The notes below the pieces were generated by a model. That model ran no database searches and was not told the DNA's origin. It worked only from the letters and a program-made list of their open reading frames with translations. This document shows positions 49,696-50,068 of a DNA stretch of 50,068 bases, piece after piece. The translations under genes were made by a program, and so were the position numbers. The DNA comes from Embleya sp040605455 (GTDB lineage Bacteria > Actinomycetota > Actinomycetes > Streptomycetales > Streptomycetaceae): NCBI RefSeq assembly GCF_040605455.1, contig NZ_JBEXCV010000057.1, forward strand, positions 1 to 50,068, written 5' to 3'. Position 1 is the first letter of the stretch. Each line of letters begins with the position of its first letter.

Positions 49696-49924
49696 TCCAC
49701 AGGCGGACATCGCCCGTCGCGCCTGGGTGGCCTGCCCCGTCTGTGACGACGCGCGCCACTGCACGACCTGCGCCGACCTCCGCAACTGCGGCGAGCACTG
49801 GCGCTATCTGATCTCCAACAACGGGCCGGTCGTCCATCTTCAGTGCCCGCACTGCACACACATGTGGTCCCTGAACACCCGGCCCGGCGTCACCCACCGT
49901 GGGGACAACAGCCACTGCTTGTGA
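49679..49924 (+). CDS. Small zinc-ribbon protein
   Basis: An 81-residue protein starting at GTG 49679 inside the DUF6400 gene. It carries three Cys-x2-Cys pairs: VACPVCDDARHCTTC, then ADLRNCGEHW, and LQCPHCTHMWSLNTRPG. This layout can hold two zinc ions and resembles zinc-ribbon or rubredoxin-like modules. It ends SHCL at TGA 49924. There is no recognisable enzyme domain. Its coupling to the DUF6400 gene suggests a shared function. The last genuine gene before the degraded end of the sequence. Confidence 0.65.
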   Translation: MRLPIDPQADIARRAWVACPVCDDARHCTTCADLRNCGEHWRYLISNNGPVVHLQCPHCTHMWSLNTRPGVTHRGDNSHCL

Positions 49925-49969
49925 TGGAACCGGGGCCGCCGACCCACCCCGTACGCCCTGCTCCACCGG

Positions 49970-50068
49970 GCGGGGGGGGGGGGCGCCAGCCGGGCCGGCG
50001 CCGCGCGCCCCCCCGCGCCGCGCGGGGCGGCGCCGCCCCCGCCGCGCCCGCCCCCAACGCCACCCCCA
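49970..50068. other. Low-quality G/C-only sequence end
   Basis: From about 49970 the sequence is a 12-base G run followed by near-pure G/C with long C runs and hardly any A or T (CCCCCCGCGCCGCGCGGGG). It has none of the codon structure of the rest of the window. It looks like erroneous base calling at a contig end and should not be interpreted. Confidence 0.7.

Noticed and set aside
49970..50068. Linear-chromosome telomere (GC-rich hairpins at the end)
   Set aside because: The tail is a homopolymer G run plus near-pure G/C without ordered palindromes, and neighbouring genes are not terminal-protein genes. Poor sequence quality is simpler.

Overview
The window is very GC-rich and codes mainly with G/C third positions and frequent GTG starts. 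It carries several gene sets typical of streptomycete-like actinobacteria: the leucine-degradation/AcdH cluster, XRE-DUF397 pairs, a DUF6400 protein, a PucR-type regulator of put genes, and MprAB-like two-component genes. It is most likely chromosomal DNA from a member of the Streptomycetaceae or a close relative. It is not a finished sequence: there is a run of N at 2074-2172, inside a repeat array, and a G/C-only low-quality tail at the right end.

Region 1 (1-6200): a two-gene minus-strand operon encodes a caspase-like/STAND-ATPase/WD40 protein and an alpha/beta hydrolase. It is flanked by relics of an anti-sigma-type ATPase and an ATP-dependent DNA ligase. The WD40 half is built from 135-bp units that are nearly identical in DNA, which makes this operon the best candidate for a self/non-self or anti-phage system. 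Region 2 (6249-10327): an MprAB-like two-component pair, a crotonase and an AlkB-type repair dioxygenase. Region 3 (10482-17044): a TetR regulator divergent from a four-gene acyl-CoA operon (carboxylase beta, biotin-carrying alpha, HMG-CoA lyase, acyl-CoA dehydrogenase) for leucine/branched-chain acid breakdown, with an operator between them and a hairpin at the end. Region 4 (17174-20813): a flavoprotein, a resolvase/GNAT chimera relic, an MFS drug-type exporter behind a perfect inverted-repeat operator, its TetR partner and a broken NUDIX gene. Region 5 (20861-26448): the proline-to-glutamate pathway (proline dehydrogenase, P5C dehydrogenase) with its terminator and a divergent PucR regulator, then a repeat tract and an SDR oxidoreductase.

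Region 6 (26702-35424): an exported protein with a Ser/Thr kinase, a small J-domain-like protein, a 1723-residue membrane-anchored TPR protein with an inserted zinc-binding segment, and an SMI1/KNR4 protein. Region 7 (35592-40622) is heavily eroded: a LysR/hydrolase deletion scar, a LuxR-type response regulator whose kinase has lost its histidine region beside an IS5-type transposase scrap, an XRE-DUF397 operon, and a frameshifted aminoglycoside-phosphotransferase-like gene. Region 8 (40965-46013): a molybdate operon (MerR/TOBE regulator, modA, modB, modC joined by 4-base overlaps), then a Vsr endonuclease and a 5-cytosine DNA methyltransferase. Region 9 (46169-50068): a possible type VII secretion-associated protein, a TTC38-like TPR protein, another scar joining two truncated genes, a DUF6400 protein overlapping a zinc-ribbon protein, and the poor-quality end.

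Two themes cross the window. Short tandem arrays are frequent: 135, 30, 18 and 15 bp (multiples of three) and 16 bp upstream of the P5C dehydrogenase gene. Gene relics are also frequent, often as pairs of truncated genes meeting head to head, and they point to repeated deletion or insertion events.
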